Source of the DNA: JACVRM01 sp963755085
GTDB taxonomy: Bacteria > Actinomycetota > Thermoleophilia > Gaiellales > Gaiellaceae
Direction: 5' to 3'
DNA length: 64,000 nt
Assembly (NCBI GenBank): GCA_963755085.1
Contig: CAVWIN010000008.1
Span: 241,473-305,472, forward strand
Position 1 is the stretch's first letter. Every line of letters begins with the position of its first letter. Of the stretch, positions 54,218-63,763 are shown piece after piece. Under the pieces are notes generated by a model. The model worked only from the letters and a program-made list of their open reading frames with translations. It did not search any database and had not been told where the DNA came from. Position numbers and translations under genes: made by a program.

Positions 54218-54335
54218 GCGGCCCAGGCGAACGGCTCGACCGACGCGTGCGACGCAGGGGCCGACCGTGCTCCCCGGTGGTGATCCACCTCGGGCTCCCG
54301 CGGAGCCGCATCGCCAGTCGCACGGCGCTGCCAGT
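54218..54335 (-). promoter_or_regulatory. ZTP (pfl) riboswitch upstream of glyA
   Basis: On the minus strand the leader shows in order CGTGCGACTGGCGA, a GCTCC/GGGAGC-type hairpin, GAGGTGGATCACCACCGGGG followed by AGC, a variable linker, and CCGTTCGCCTGGGC. These are the conserved elements of the pfl motif that binds ZTP/ZMP, which is known to control folate and purine genes such as glyA. The GCCTGGGC end lies about 55 bases before the glyA ATG. The match was made by eye against the remembered consensus; a covariance-model search (Rfam RF01750) is the proper test. Confidence 0.85.
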
Positions 54336-54388
54336 GTAGCGGAGCGAGCGCGCGGACGCGCAGCGGGCGCGCGCGCCCGCGGGCGAGG

Positions 54389-54605
54389 TCAGTGCAGGAA
54401 AGCGATCTTGTCGGGCGGCGTCGCGGGCTCGGCCGGCGCAGGGGCCGGCGTTTCGGCGCTGAGGCCGCAGGGGTCGCTTGCTCCGGCGGCGGCGCGCCTT
54501 CGGTGCCGGCGCTCGCGGCAGCGGTCGTCGCGCGCACCTTGCCGCCGCTGGCGACCAGGCGAAGGATGCTCTGCTGGGCCAGGACCTTGGCGGCGTAGCC
54601 GCCGA
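54389..54605 (-). CDS. C-terminus of unknown protein, cut at the break
   Basis: About 72 residues remain: RFGGYAAKVLAQQSILRLVA followed by an Ala/Pro/Thr-rich tail ending TPPDKIAFLH. One indel near 54,470 divides it. I do not recognise the protein. It is severed at about 54,605, where block C begins. It lies upstream of glyA on the same strand. Confidence 0.5.
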
Positions 54606-54612
54606 AGCGGAT
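54598..54612. other. Probable chimeric junction B/C
   Basis: Left of this point a minus-strand Ala/Pro-rich betaproteobacterial gene ends in mid-sequence; right of it a plus-strand alpha/beta hydrolase starts in mid-domain. Base composition falls from very GC-rich to moderate at the same place. No repeat or mobile element marks the point. Confidence 0.7.
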
Positions 54613-54724
54613 TGAACTCTTTCCCCAAGGCACCCATGACGATTTGTTTGACCAGGGCGCGTGGGACAAGACACAAGCCTTTGTGGATTCGTTGGGCGGC
54701 GCCAGACTAAGAAGCGGAAAGTGA
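54608..54724 (+). CDS. Alpha/beta hydrolase C-terminal fragment
   Basis: Thirty-eight residues, too short for automatic calling: RIELFPQGTHDDLFDQGAWD and then KTQAFVDSLG to the stop. The histidine of PQGTHDDL corresponds to the catalytic histidine loop of alpha/beta hydrolases, and the following helix is the usual C-terminal one. The rest of the gene is missing because of the break at about 54,605. This fragment locates the right-hand side of the junction. Confidence 0.6.
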   Translation, partial: RIELFPQGTHDDLFDQGAWDKTQAFVDSLGGARLRSGK

Positions 54725-54776
54725 CCGACGGCCGCGAACGTTGATCTAACTTCCTACAATAATTCGCCGAGTTCTC

Positions 54777-55704
54777 ATGGCCGATAGGGAATTAGAAATT
54801 CTCCGGGAAGCCCTACGCGAACATGTCAACGCGCTCGCCGTCGACATCGGACCGCGCACGCCCTCAGATCCCAACAGCTTAGCGCGCGCCGCCAACTACG
54901 TCCATTCGGTCTTCGAAGATGCGGGTTTCTCTGTGAGGGAGCAGGACTATCAATACCATCACCAGGGCGTGACGAATGTGCTTGCAACGGTTCCGGCAAC
55001 CACCAGCGCCTCGTCCTACTACGTGGTTGGGGCTCATTACGATACCGTTCCGGGCACGCCGGGTGCAGACGACAACGCGAGCGCAGTGGCGGTGATGCTG
55101 GAACTAGCCGGACGCCTGCGGCACGCAGACCTAAAGGTCCCTCTCCTCTTTGCTGCCTTCACACTTGAGGAACCGCCGGCCCATTGGACGGGGCATCAAG
55201 GCAGTCGGGTCTTCGTTCGTAGCTGCCAGAGCAGAGGCGACCGCGTGCTGGGCGCAATCATTCTAGAAATGGTCGGCTATACCGCACCCCGCCAGCATTA
55301 TCCGTTTCTTCCTCGCTGGCCTGGTTATCCTGCGGAGGGGAGCTTCATTGGTATAATCGGTAACTGGCGCTCGCGGCGCTTCGGGCGTGCCGTTGTGAGG
55401 GGCTTCCGCAAGAACAGAGATCTGCCAGCCGAGTTGCTGTTCCTGCCCTTCGACGGATGGATACTGCCGGAAACCCGCTTGAGCGATCACGCCTCATTCT
55501 GGATGCAGGTCTGCCGGCGCTAATGGTCACCGACACGGCCTTCTTCCGGAATCGAACTACCATCTCTCAAGCGACACGATCGATACCCTTGATTTCACGT
55601 TCATGGCTGAGCTCGTCAAAAGCCTCGAACTCGCGCTCCTTGAGCTCCCTCCTAACTCAACCAGATCACAAATGTTTCGTGAGGCTGACGCAGACCACGA
55701 ATAA
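54777..55704 (+). pseudogene. M28-family metallopeptidase (two frameshifts)
   Basis: About 308 residues after repair. Zinc ligands are visible: GAHYDTVPGTPGADDNASA (His and Asp), the catalytic and ligand Glu pair in FTLEEPP, an aspartate region near EMVGY, and the last ligand in LSDHASFW. The frame breaks near 55,505 (TTCTGGATG for an expected extra G) and 55,553 and then continues in another frame to a TAA at 55,704. Two indels could be errors or true mutations; this block has few other indels, so either is possible. The family cleaves N-terminal residues of peptides. The protein lacks a signal peptide. Confidence 0.7.
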
Positions 55705-55845
55705 GGTCTAATACCTCAGACTTCGCCGCACCCCGCGGTTAGCGAGACCGCTGTGGAATTCTTCTGCCAGCGACGCGGTCGGAATGTGAGTAGGGGATGA
55801 CCGGGCGTTACACTTCTAACCATTCACCGCAGCAGCAGAGCATGA

Positions 55846-56339
55846 TCAAGTCCGGGGACTCAATTCGTCACGCAGCTCATCCATGCTGCGGCTCACATGT
55901 GCCTTGATTGGCGCGGTCATGTCGGCTGCCACCTTGGCGGATAACTCGCGGACCTCCTCGGCTTGAGCGGCGAGGGCGCTAAGCTGCTTGCGCCAATAGA
56001 TGGCCCGCAACTCCACTATCTCGGCGAGGTTCTTGGCAGTGGCTAAGCTCTTTGCCAAGTCGAAGCCCGAGTTGACATTGCGGTGGGCGATATCGATGAT
56101 TTTACGGTTTAGCGCTGCCGCGCCCTGACCCAGCGAATCGAAAGACCTCGTCATAGTGTCGAGTGCTGCTTCGAGAGCACTCTTGGAGCGCTCATAGGCC
56201 TCGCGCGTCTGAGCCACGCTCTTCTCCGCAAGCTCGCGCGTCAATTTGGGAAGGCCATGACCTCCAACCGGCCCTTGGTCTCGTAGTATGTTTCGCGCGA
56301 CCTCTCGGCGGTACCGTTAGGATTTAGGGGAATGTTCAT
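55846..56339 (-). CDS. Phasin family protein (one frameshift)
   Basis: About 164 residues. MNIPLNPNGTAERSRETYYE opens the protein and, after an indel near 56,255, LTRELAEKSVAQTREAYERS and KIIDIAHRNVNSGFDLAKSL give the phasin signatures. It is helical with no membrane segment. Phasins coat polyhydroxyalkanoate granules; the rhizobial-type sequence fits a Bradyrhizobium relative. The ATG at 56,339 has an AGGTG site before it; a shorter open frame begins at a TTG at 56,244. Confidence 0.8.
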
Positions 56340-56523
56340 CAGACACCTCTTGGGCGAAGTGGCTGGGGCGCTAGGCGGGAAGAAGCGTGCACAAAGAAGC
56401 ACCTTAGTCTTCGCCATCGGCCTTAAAGTGCGCGCCTTCGTTCGCTGATTCCAAGATCACGGTTCGGATTATCCCCGGTATGCACACATTGTCAGAACAA
56501 CGCGCGGATCCCCACGCCCTGGC

Positions 56524-57170
56524 TCAGTTGATGAGAAGCGGCGTGGCACCGACCAGTGCACGGTCGTCGACCTGCCGGACGAGGAAGTCCGCGACATCGG
56601 CACGACTGATGACCCCGAACCGCCAGTCCTCTGGACGCGGTCAGGACGCGGTAACGGCCAGTTGCGGGCCTGTCTGTCAGCAGGCCTGGCCGCACGATGG
56701 TCCAGTCGAGCCCAGAGGACCTGATAATCCACTCCTGCACATCCTTGTCGTCATAGACGCGCTTCAAGAGCAAGGGAAAGAGCGACCGCGTCGTAGAGAA
56801 GACCGCCATGGCCGCGGCTGTCACCGGCGCCAAGACCCGTAACGGCGATCAGCCGCTTCACGCCCGCGGCCTTCATGGCGTCGACCAGGATGCGCGTTGA
56901 TTGCGAGAACAGTGTTGTGCGCTCGAGGATGGCCCGAGGCGCGATGTCGACGCCGAGCGTCTGGATAACCGCGTCGACGTCTTGGAGAGCATTCCGGGTC
57001 GTATCGCTATCGAGCGCGTCGCCGGATACCTTTTCCAGGGCCGCATCTTGGATGGGTATGCTGGCTGCCGAACGTGCCAGCGCGCGAACACTATGGCCGG
57101 CGCGAAGGGCGGCCTTCACCGTTTCAAGTCCGATGCCGCGGCTGGCACCGATGACGAGAAGTTTAGCCAT
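56524..57170 (-). CDS. NAD(P)-binding SDR-like oxidoreductase (frameshifted)
   Basis: About 215 residues. The Rossmann dinucleotide site is IGASRGIGLETVKAALRAGH, followed by a DVDAVIQTLGVDIAP strand and VKRLIAVTGLGAGDSRGHGG. The C-terminal part (GLDWTIVRPGLLTDRPATGR) and RFGVISRADVADFLVRQ, in other frames, resemble NmrA-like atypical short-chain reductases. Indels near 56,780 and 56,620. The tail ends RALVGATPLLIN. It starts 13 bases after the next gene's stop codon on the same strand. Confidence 0.8.
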
Positions 57171-57182
57171 GGGCCTCTGCCC

Positions 57183-58458
57183 TCAGATCTCCAGCATTGC
57201 CGGCATGCCGAAAGCATTGCGGCGCTCGAAAGTGGTGGTCTCGAATTTGAGGCCCAATTCGCGCGCGCGGCGCCAGGAACGCATCAAGCTCCGCGTGCGT
57301 CGGTCGGCGGGCGATCTCCGCATATTTGTCCCGGTACTTGGCGCTCGCCGGATCGCAGAAATTGTCGGGATGGAACTGCGCCATCACGTTCACCGGCGCT
57401 GCCGGCACGCGCTCGGCAATCCATTCCAGCACCGGATACGTGCAGCACTCGACGTGGTTGGGCATCACCAGGTGGCGGATGGAGAAATCCTCGCCCCACT
57501 CGTCGAGCAGCGCAATGTTGCGCGTCACCGTCTCCCAGTACCATGGCGTCTTCGCCAGCGTCATCGCGCAGCGGCCGGGCCCGAATTTGAAATCGGGCAG
57601 CCAAACATCGGTCAGGATGCGCAGGATCTTCATGCTTTCGAGCGTCATGAAGAAGTTGCTGTTCCACAGCATCGGCGCATTGAACTTCCCGTCATAGACG
57701 GCGGCGCCGGGCACCTCATCGAACCAGAAGAAACGGTCAGCCTTCGTTTTGCGCGCCCGCGCCAGCTCCGCCTGCGTCGGCGTGAAGTCGCGGCCCAGCA
57801 GCGCAATGGCGTCGACGATGGCATGCAGGTGAATGACGACCTCGCCGCCGACCCAATTGATGTTGTGGCAGCCTTCGCGGCGCAGCGTCCACGCCATCGC
57901 CGCCAGCGTGCGCGGGTCGGTCTCTTCGCCATTGTCTTTGTCGGTGCTGATGTCGCCGTTCTGGCAGAAGGCGCAGCGCATATTGCAGGAGGTGAAGAAG
58001 ATCGTGCCCGAGCCTTGCGTGCCGCGATAGAACAGCTCCTCGCCGGTGTGATGGAAATGCGAGCTGACCCGTGAGGCGGAGGCGAGCTTGCAGGCGCCGA
58101 ACTTCGTGCCCGCCACGCGGTCGACGCGGCAGTCCCATGGACAGAAATTGCAGTGGGCGAGCATGCGGTAGGCGAGCTCGCGGCAGAGCTCGAGCAGGCT
58201 CGGTCCTTCCGCGGCTTGCGGGCAACGGCGCGCCTGCGCGGATCGCCTCGCCAGCGCGCGAGAAAAATCGGCGTGAGGCGGTCGAGCTCGGCCCAGAGCG
58301 CATCCTCGCCGCTTGCCGCAGGATCGAGCTCAGTGGCGAGAGTCGCGGCAATGCGAAACTTGGCCGGGCGCCGGTTCTCCGCAACGTCGAGATACCACGA
58401 CAGCGCGCTCCCGGATCGCCGGATCGTCCCAAACTCTCAGTGTGCCGAGTTCGCTCAT
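57183..58458 (-). CDS. Radical SAM protein, PflX-like (frameshifted)
   Basis: About 425 residues. The radical-SAM cluster motif is CNMRCAFC (C-x3-C-x2-C); an extra cysteine set precedes it (CNFCPWDCRVDR and GACKLA). Other stretches: ETDPRTLAAMAWTLRREGCH, VGGEVVIHLHAIVDAIALLG, WLPDFKFGPGRCA and MAQFHPDNFCDPASAKYRDK. Features fit PflX, a relative of pyruvate formate-lyase activating enzyme with unknown substrate. Indels in the first 110 residues and near 57,275 break the frame. The start is an ATG at 58,458. Confidence 0.8.
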
Positions 58459-58518
58459 CGGTCCGGCCCTCGGAGTCCATGCCCAGCCGCGCCGGCATGC
58501 CCAAGCGGCAATCGCCGC

Positions 58519-58671
58519 TCACTGCACGCAATATTTGCTCGCGTAGTGCTTGCCGAGGATCTTACGAATCTGCTCGGCAAGGCGCTTGTTGGCTTTCGAC
58601 TGGGGCGTGTCGCGGCCCTTTTGCGACTTTGGCCGCTCCCTAGCCCGGGGCTGTTTCCTTGCTCCGCGCAT
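58519..58671 (-). CDS. Small basic hypothetical protein
   Basis: A 50-residue frame: MRGARKQPRARERPKSQKGR, then DTPQSKANKRLAEQIRKILG and HYASKYCVQ. It is basic, and its second half reads as a short helix. It was below the length usually listed. I do not recognise a family; the composition suggests a nucleic-acid-binding or structural peptide, but this is speculation. It lies 61 bases upstream of the radical SAM gene on the same strand. Confidence 0.5.
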   Translation of the reverse strand: MRGARKQPRARERPKSQKGRDTPQSKANKRLAEQIRKILGKHYASKYCVQ

Positions 58672-58776
58672 TACGATTTCCGGATCGGTCTCACAGCGCC
58701 GTAAGGGACCGACGCTATAGGCGCGGCAATAGCCTTGCCGGACGGCCCATTAATTTCCTTGTTAGGCTACGTGCAA

Positions 58777-58925
58777 TTCCCTGTTCACTCAGCGAAATTC
58801 CCTGTTTCGATAGTTAGGGAATTTGGACGGAACGCCTTGAATTTATTCGCGAATGCGCGAGTTGTAGCGCCTTCACCGGCCTCAAATGGCAAAATTTCCC
58901 TGTATTTTCCCGCGAAACAGGGAAC
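58777..58925. repeat. Cluster of TTCCCTGT motifs
   Basis: Direct copies at 58,777, 58,798 and 58,896 and inverted forms (AGGGAATTT at 58,816; CAGGGAAC at 58,918) of an 8-10 base motif occur within about 150 bases with no gene. I recall similar ATTCCCTGTT clusters in intergenic regions of rhizobial genomes. The role is unknown. The rest of 58,672-59,314 contains no gene I can support. Confidence 0.45.
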
Positions 58926-59130
58926 TACGAGGTGGAGACAGGTTCGCCCATGACTGCCTCCACCGCCAATACTTTGTTATTTTCCAATTTGTTGGTTGAG
59001 CCATGAGCTTAGACGGGTCTTAACAAAAGCCCACGCACGATGGGATTTGCAAACCAATTGCAAACCTCAAGCCTCACGGAAGTTCTCGGAATGAGCGCAC
59101 CAGGTCGTTACGCTTTTTCCTTGCTGGGGC

Positions 59131-59250
59131 GTGTACTCATAACCCGACAGCCAAATGCTGACTTGGATGCGCCGCCCAATGTCCGTTATTGGGGGTAAAG
59201 CGGACATGGCGCGGACTTGTCAGTATGTCCGCTAATGACCCAAAGCGGAC
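59131..59250 (+). repeat. Rhizobial-type structured repeat, copy 1
   Basis: Ordered elements are GTGTACTCATAA (59,131), AATGTCCG (59,178), TAAAGCGGAC (59,196), ATGTCCGCT (59,225) and AGCGGAC (59,244). The GTCCGC/GCGGAC pairs form inverted repeats. The same ordered elements recur at 63,764-63,876 with nearly the same spacing. The unit is non-coding or a spurious short ORF, and a dispersed repeat is the most likely explanation. Confidence 0.6.
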
Positions 59251-59314
59251 GTAGGGTCGCTTCCCACCAGCGTTTTGCAACCCCGCTCGCGCGGATCACC
59301 GGCTTAGCCAGCTC

Positions 59315-61075
59315 GTGAAGATCGCCCGCAAAGCTTTGCTCGTTGCTTGGCCCGAGCGGCATCAGATTGCTTTCGATACGGAGACAAAGATGATGGCGAC
59401 TGCCCATGACCGCGATGGGCGCTTGTTCGTCGCTGTCAAGGGAGCGCCAGAGGCCGTGCTTGCCCTTTCAACCGCGACCGGTGAGGAGAAAGCAGCACTT
59501 GGCAATGAAGAACGTGAAGAGTGGCTACATCGTGCCGAAGCGCTTGCGGAGGATGGCTTGCGTGTGCTTGCCCTCGCCGAGAAGACGATCCCGTCAAACA
59601 CGCTCCCGAACTATGAAGGCCTTGTCTTCCTCGGTCTGGTCGGGTTCCGCGATCCACCGAGGGTTGAGGTTAAGCAGGCAATTGCCGATTGCCGGCAAGC
59701 CGGCATCCGTGTGGTCATGGTGACGGGCGACCATGCGGTCACGGCGCGCAAGATTGCCGAGCACGTTGGGATCGTCGAGCCTGGCAACTGTATTTTGGTC
59801 GAGGGTCGAGAATTGGAAGCGCTCGGCGCTTTGGGCGAGCAAGGACACCGGCGCGTGCTCACGGCTCAAGTCTTTGCCCGCGTAACGCCGGCACAGAAAC
59901 TCGAGCTTGTGCTGCTCTACCAAAACGCGGGCGAAGTGGTGGCGATGACTGGGGATGGGGTCAACGACGCGCCAGCGCTGCAAAAGGCAAATATCGGCGT
60001 TGCCATGGGGTTGCGCGGCACCGAGGTGGCGCGGGAGGCAGCCGACATCGTGCTCCGCGACGATGCCTTTAATAGCATTGTTGCGGCGATTTGCGAGGGC
60101 CGAATCATCTTCAGCAACCTTCGCCGCTTCCTGGTCTATCTCTTATCCTGCAACATCAGCGAGGTAATGGTTGTTGCGCTTGCGGTGGTAAGCGGCCTGC
60201 CTCTGCCACTCCTGCCTTTGCAGATCCTCTTTCTCAACCTGGTCACCGACGTCTTCCCAGCCTTCGCGCTTGCGACGGGCGAAGGTGAGGAGGATGTTTT
60301 GCGACGACCACCTCGGAATCCGCGCGAGCCTCTGCTCGGGAGGCCGCAATGGCTGTTTATTGCAGGGTTCGGCGCGCTACTTACGGCATCAACTCTTTCT
60401 TCGCTCGTCGTCGGCCATTACTGGCTTGAGCTGCACGGCGAGGCGCTGGTGACCGTCTCCTTCTTGACCCTTGCCTTCGCCCAGCTCTGGCACGTCTTCA
60501 ACATGCGGGGCAGAGGCTCTGGCATTCTCCGTAACGCGGTCACCAGCAATCCTTACGTGTGGATGGCGCTTGTGCTCTGCACGGCGATCCTTCTGCTCGC
60601 CATTTATGCGCCGCCTCTTGCCACCGCCTTGCAGATTGTTCCTCCCGATCGAGCCGGCTGGACGCTCGTTATGGCTGCGAGCTTGGCGCCACTCCTCTTG
60701 GGAATGTTAGCCGGCGCGTTTACGGCATTTTTCCAAGCGCGCTTGAGGCAGGTACGAACCGGTGTTGACTGTAAGCGTCCAACCAGACTACGTGGCAAAA
60801 AGGGCTGCGGGAAGAAGCTGTGGAACCAGCATTCCCAGTCGATGGAGCAGCCGCCCCGCCTCGCCAATCAAGTCGCCGAATTGCGCAAACGGGTCGAGGC
60901 GCGCCTCGCAGCCACGAAGCCGCGTCCACGTCTCCAGATTATTTTCGATAAAGGTACAAGCGACGCCGAGATCGAGCGATTGCGGGCTGAAACTGCGGCT
61001 GAGGCTGGCGTGGATCCTGCCAGGGTAGAGCGGTGGATACACTACACAATCGTGTACCCACCACCGCGACGATGA
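59315..61075 (+). pseudogene. Cation P-type ATPase, 5'-truncated, with C-terminal extension
   Basis: 586 residues of a P-type cation ATPase without its first half. Present are the nucleotide-domain segment FVAVKGAPEAVL (near residue 42), VVMVTGDHAVTARKIAEHVG, the hinge VVAMTGDGVNDAPALQKANI, and a C-terminal block of six helices. The actuator domain and the DKTGT phosphorylation site are absent, so it cannot be active as it stands. The break near 59,340 is next to repeat copy 1. Residues about 510-586, starting at the in-frame ATG 60,842, are a basic tail outside the usual fold and end IHYTIVYPPPRR; this may be a separate gene in the same frame. Frame otherwise clean. Confidence 0.75.
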
Positions 61076-61133
61076 GGCCTGCAAGGAGACGCGACCTCAA
61101 GGAAGCGATCAAAACTCAAGAGGGGGAAGGGGA

Positions 61134-61798
61134 ATGAAAGCCACTAAGGGGGAAGGGCAAATGAAAGCACGGCTTCTTGGTTCTTTGGCGTTGCTGCTTG
61201 GAACGGCGTCAGCCGTCGCGCCCTCCTGGGCAAAAGATACTTGTATCGTAATGGACATGGTGAACCATCGCTCGCCTTGCGAGGTGACCTGGTATTGCCA
61301 AACCCTGATCCCAATTACCAGGTCATTGGCAAGTATGCCTCCGACCTGGAGGCGGTAAACGCTCTGGCATCTATAAGTCTGTGTAAGCGGGACGTTTATA
61401 TCGTATGGGATCTCGTCACTGGACTTTGCGAGATCAGGCCTCCCACCCGCTCGGAACCGACGGCCTCGGGAACTTTCTTGGACCACGGAGACGATAACGA
61501 TCGTTACAACGTCTTGGGCCAGTATGGCTCTGTGGAGGAGGCGAAAAAGGCCGCGAACACTTTGGGGAAGTGCCACCCCTTCTATGTCCTCCAGGATGTA
61601 CAAACCGAACTTTGCCAAATCGTTGAAAATCAAATTTCCTTTGCGGATCGTGCGCACCCTTCCGTGGGGGATCCTGACTGGGACGATTATTCCCGTTACG
61701 TTTTCCTGGGCAGTTACGCCTCACCGGAGAAGGCACAAGGGGCCGTGAAGACCTCGTCGAAATGCAAGCACGAAGCACCCCATCAAAATCAGCCCTAA
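61134..61798 (+). CDS. Secreted protein with three 60-residue repeats (one frameshift)
   Basis: About 221 residues. A signal peptide (MKARLLGSLALLLGTASAVA, then SWAKD) precedes three similar units: NYQVIGKYASDLEAVNALAS, DRYNVLGQYGSVEEAKKAAN and SRYVFLGSYASPEKAQGAVK, each followed by a cysteine near KCH or SKC, so disulphides or metal binding are possible. An indel near 61,270-61,310 joins the two frames. Two tandem copies of a GGGGGAAGGG...ATGAAAGC block (61,120 and 61,147) give alternative starts. Family not recognised. Confidence 0.65.
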
Positions 61799-61869
61799 AA
61801 CCGCTAGCTTCGCAGCGGCACGCTTATCGCTCCCTGGGTGGCCGGAAAGCGGTCATCGTCACCCGGGTG

Positions 61870-62190
61870 TTAATCGCGTCCCGACTGATGCGAGCAGGAA
61901 GGAAGCGACAGGATCAGGCGCGGTATAAGGCACCCTGGCCAAAATGACTCCGACGGCGCCTCCGCACCTGAACAACGTTCCCAATACAACATGCTCGCAA
62001 CAGACTTGGCGGCATACGGCTTGCCACGCTCGTTCAGGTAACCGCGTGCTGCTAGCTCCTTCGCGACTCCACGTAATGAGAGTTGACCGCCCTTTGGCTT
62101 GCGATGGCGCAGCTTGCGGGCGAGGGTGACAGCCTCTGGCCTAGTCTCACTAAGGGGCTTTCTTCCCTCGCGCTCACGCTTGCGCTTGCG
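61870..62190 (-). pseudogene. Serine site-specific recombinase, C-terminal remnant
   Basis: An open frame of 106 residues with no start: RKREREGRKPLSETRPEAVT, LARKLRHRKPKGGQLSLRGV, AKELAARGYLNERGKPYAAK and SVASML. This is the C-terminal part of resolvase/invertase-type recombinases of rhizobia, missing the catalytic serine domain. It runs to a TAA at 61,870. It supports the view that this region is a degraded mobile segment. Confidence 0.65.
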
Positions 62191-62215
62191 AGGTTGCTCA
62201 AATGTACGGCGCCGG

Positions 62216-62778
62216 AACGATCAGTGTTTTGATACTGAAGTATAGATTCCTCCGCCATCCGATCGACCGTGCGTTGGGGGCACGCAGTCATCTGCGTAGA
62301 AGGAGCTGCAACACTCTCCTTTGTCGTTTGTGACGCCAGGCTCCTTCACTCCGCCCGGACGAGTGATGGACTGGCAGCAAGCCACAAGGTCGCCGAGAGC
62401 ACTAGCAAAGTTGAGAAGCGGATCGTTGCCATCACGGATCCCTCCAAAAGGGTGGGCCACAATCAGCTTTATGCTAGCCCAATCGTTTGGAGGTTTTTGC
62501 GGACCGGAACCCGATAGCCACGCTCGCAGAAAAGTCCGGCTGAGGAGCGAATAAACCGCGCCGCCTTTTCGCTAGCCACTCTTGGTTCGATTCTCGGCCG
62601 TCTGTTCTCTCCTTTCGCGTTCCTCCACTGATTGAGCTCAGTTTGAAGCTCTTTGCGTGCGGCATTGCGCCTCGTTTCAGGCCGCTTTCGGCACCTTGAT
62701 TTTGCGAGCTGACCTGATCGAGTTTGGTCTGAAGCTTGCTTCTCTAGCTATTTGCTGGCCCCTTGATCGAATGCTCTG
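62216..62778. other. Non-coding region with no gene I can support
   Basis: Short open frames exist on both strands, for example 62,269-62,554 (plus), but none has a family-like sequence or a Shine-Dalgarno site. No hairpin or repeat stands out. It could hold decayed mobile-element sequence beside the recombinase remnant. Confidence 0.4.
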
Positions 62779-63147
62779 ATGCTCTTCCTGGCGCTTGCGT
62801 TGCTCTCTCTCGCGGTGCTGATCGGCGTTACCATCAGCATCCGTTTTCTTGGTTACAATCACCTGCCGTCCCACGCTATCGGAGCCGTCCATGGGCTGCT
62901 AGGGGCGTCCGGCCTGTCCGCCCTGATCCTTGCGCTCGTGAGCGGTACCGGCACGGGCGACCGGTACGGCACGGCTTCATTCGGGCCGGCGGCAGCAATA
63001 CTGGCGGCACTGGCCGCTCTGGCGGGAGTTGGGATCGCGCTTCTCAGGCGCAGGCCTGCCCGCAATATCGGCTTACTGATCGGCGTGCATGCCAGCCTCG
63101 CAGTCACGGCTTACGTCTTACTGCTTGCTTATGCCCTCCTGACGTAG
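62779..63147 (+). CDS. Small four-helix membrane protein
   Basis: 122 residues with about four hydrophobic helices (residues 2-24, 34-55, 68-88 and 94-118), joined by short loops; SGTGTGDRYGTASFGPAAAI lies between helices 2 and 3. No catalytic motif and no family recognised. A first ATG lies at 62,771 in another frame. The frame is intact. Confidence 0.65.
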   Translation: MLFLALALLSLAVLIGVTISIRFLGYNHLPSHAIGAVHGLLGASGLSALILALVSGTGTGDRYGTASFGPAAAILAALAALAGVGIALLRRRPARNIGLLIGVHASLAVTAYVLLLAYALLT

Positions 63148-63162
63148 CCGCGCACCGTTCAA

Positions 63163-63366
63163 GCTTGCCGCCATATCCTTGGACCGCAGAAGAGATCCCG
63201 GGCGGCTATGTGGTGCGAGACGCTAACAAGCAGGCGCTCGCGAGTCTATGGACGAGAGACCCGCTCCAACGCTGACATCGCGCATGTGCTCACGCTAGAC
63301 GAGGCACGGCGCATCGCCATCAACATTGCCAAGCTGCCTGAATTTCTAAAAGTGGACGTGCAAGTC
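63163..63366 (+). pseudogene. Small rhizobial-type conserved protein, frameshifted
   Basis: The frame PPYPWTAEEIPGGYVVRDAN followed by KQALAS changes near 63,243 to VYGRETRSNADIAHVLTLDE and ARRIAINIAKLPEFLK. I recall this pattern as a conserved short rhizobial protein of unknown function. A one-base deletion or insertion would restore it. The exact end is unclear because the second frame stays open past 63,366. Confidence 0.5.
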
Positions 63367-63469
63367 AGATGCTGTGGTCGAAGCAGAGCGGCCTTTCCCT
63401 CTCGACTACCCCGACGCTGGCGTGGCTTGATTGGTGCTTCCCGTGAATGGTCATCACCGGTTCTACCCG

Positions 63470-63760
63470 CTAAAAACAGCAGAAAATAAGCGACTTCGCT
63501 GGGTTGACGCTTGGCTTAGGTAACTGCAAGGTAACAGAGAGCCTGTTTTTATGCTCAAAGCCCGACTCTACGCCGTCATCTTCGATGGCAAGTTGCTTGT
63601 AGCGCGGTCGCGCAATCCCGAGTGCGATGCCGCGTTCGAGCAGGGCGCGAGCTGGCCCCTCCTCCGTCATGAGGCGTGCAGCCTTCCCAATATTGATGAT
63701 GGTGCGCGGTCGGTCAGTCGTGCCCAGCCAGGCCCGGTGTTTCACAGGCGAACCAGCTAG
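63470..63760. other. Strand-ambiguous conserved region
   Basis: Both strands carry open frames with rhizobia-like stretches: on minus, 63,470-63,745 has RPRTIINIGKAARLMTEEGP and ARALLERGI; on plus, 63,551-63,760 has ARLYAVIFDGKLLVARSRNP followed by ECDAA. In the small family I remember, these two parts belong to one protein, so this may be a rearranged or overprinted gene. I cannot assign a strand. Confidence 0.35.
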
Positions 63761-63763
63761 GCC

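Noticed and set aside
54389..54676. Continuous minus-strand frame crossing the B/C break (ALVKQIVMGALGKEFN segment)
   Set aside because: The right part is the antisense of the alpha/beta hydrolase tail read on plus, so the continuity is accidental.
57163..57200. Overlap of the radical SAM and SDR genes as operon coupling
   Set aside because: The apparent overlap comes from a shifted frame; the repaired radical SAM stop lies at 57,183, leaving 12 bases.
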